6,082 nucleotides of DNA from Caulobacteraceae bacterium (GTDB taxonomy: Bacteria > Pseudomonadota > Alphaproteobacteria > Caulobacterales > Caulobacteraceae), in NCBI GenBank assembly GCA_028291305.1, contig JAQGII010000112.1:1-6082 (forward strand). The letters run 5' to 3'. The notes under the pieces are model-generated. The model ran no database searches and had not been told where the DNA came from. It was given only the letters and a program-made list of their open reading frames with translations. The position numbers and the translations under genes were made by a program. This document shows, piece after piece, positions 5,885-6,082 of this stretch. The first letter of the stretch is position 1. Every line of letters starts with the position of its first letter.

Positions 5885-5914
5885 AAGGGGCGGCCCATCG
5901 GGCCGCCCCTTTTT
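5885..5914 (+). terminator. Strong intrinsic terminator of the TonB receptor gene
   Basis: AAGGGGCGGCCC (5885-5896) pairs perfectly with GGGCCGCCCCTT (5900-5911) across a 3-base loop (ATC), giving a 12-bp stem whose T-tract covers 5910-5914. It starts 25 bases after the receptor stop codon. On the opposite strand the hairpin is followed by only two T residues, so it probably acts mainly on plus-strand transcription, although the convergent hydroxylase gene ends just beyond it. Confidence 0.92.
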
Positions 5915-5925
5915 CGTTCCGGATG

Positions 5926-6082
5926 TCAGGAGCGGTAGTAGGCCTGGCGCGCGGCCATCAGGGCGCCGGCCAGGGCCCGTTCGCTGTCGTCCAGATAGGG
6001 GTTCCAGATGTCCGCGATCAGGATGGTGCGGGGCGTGTCGGCGTCGTTCCAGGCCTCGTGCTCGATGGTGTCGTCGAACACC
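5926..6082 (-). CDS. Aspartyl/asparaginyl beta-hydroxylase family protein (C-terminal 51 residues only)
   Basis: Reading the minus strand from the window edge gives a frame that ends at TGA 5926-5928 and includes VFDDTIEHEAWNDAD followed by TPRTILIADIWNPYLDD. This is the C-terminal core of the aspartyl/asparaginyl beta-hydroxylase family (AspH-type, 2-oxoglutarate and Fe(II) dependent): the His of HEAWN is the distal iron ligand, and the Arg ten residues later (PRTIL) matches the 2-oxoglutarate carboxylate-binding Arg, with the same spacing as I recall for human AspH. The D-x-W-x-P segment is also typical. The N-terminal part, with the other iron-binding residue and any extra domain such as TPR repeats, lies outside the window. 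The bacterial substrates of the family are mostly unknown. The gene converges on the TonB receptor, with the terminator in between. Confidence 0.85.
   Translation of the reverse strand, partial: VFDDTIEHEAWNDADTPRTILIADIWNPYLDDSERALAGALMAARQAYYRS

Noticed and set aside
1..6082. CRISPR arrays, transposons or phage genes, tRNA or rRNA
   Set aside because: I saw no regularly spaced repeats, transposase or integrase motifs, terminal inverted repeats, or tRNA/rRNA-like sequence.

Overview
The sequence is GC-rich, with codons ending mostly in G or C. It carries a large TonB-dependent receptor and a short XRE-like regulator of a kind common in Caulobacterales (Caulobacter, Phenylobacterium, Brevundimonas). 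I therefore read it as an alphaproteobacterial chromosome fragment, most likely from that order. This is inferred from protein style and composition, not from a marker gene. Both ends of the window cut through genes.

Layout. (1) Positions 1-1521, minus strand: the N-terminal part of a membrane-anchored glycoside hydrolase family 18 (GH18)-like protein that runs into a NodB polysaccharide deacetylase domain. An amber codon at 34-36 interrupts the deacetylase domain, and its frame continues intact to the window edge. (2) 1522-1843: non-coding, with two short inverted repeats. (3) 1844-2077, plus: a 77-residue helix-turn-helix protein. (4) 2078-2482, minus: an exported 134-residue protein resembling surface-adhesin E; its stop codon directly abuts that of the helix-turn-helix gene. 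(5) 2483-2893: a 411-base divergent intergenic region that is partly AT-richer than its surroundings, with a 12-bp tandem repeat and several dyads. (6) 2894-5860, plus: a full-length TonB-dependent outer-membrane receptor, best started at a TTG with a strong Shine-Dalgarno. (7) 5885-5914: a strong intrinsic terminator. (8) 5926-6082, minus: the C-terminal end of an aspartyl/asparaginyl beta-hydroxylase family protein.

How the genes relate: most are cell-envelope functions (polysaccharide processing, an exported small protein, nutrient uptake across the outer membrane). Their alternating orientations argue against a single operon, and the receptor is probably a single-gene transcript. I found no mobile element, CRISPR array, tRNA or rRNA, and no convincing new multi-gene system. 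The observations most worth checking are the in-frame stop in the GH18-NodB gene, the six closely spaced cysteine pairs in the receptor, and the dyad-rich receptor leader.
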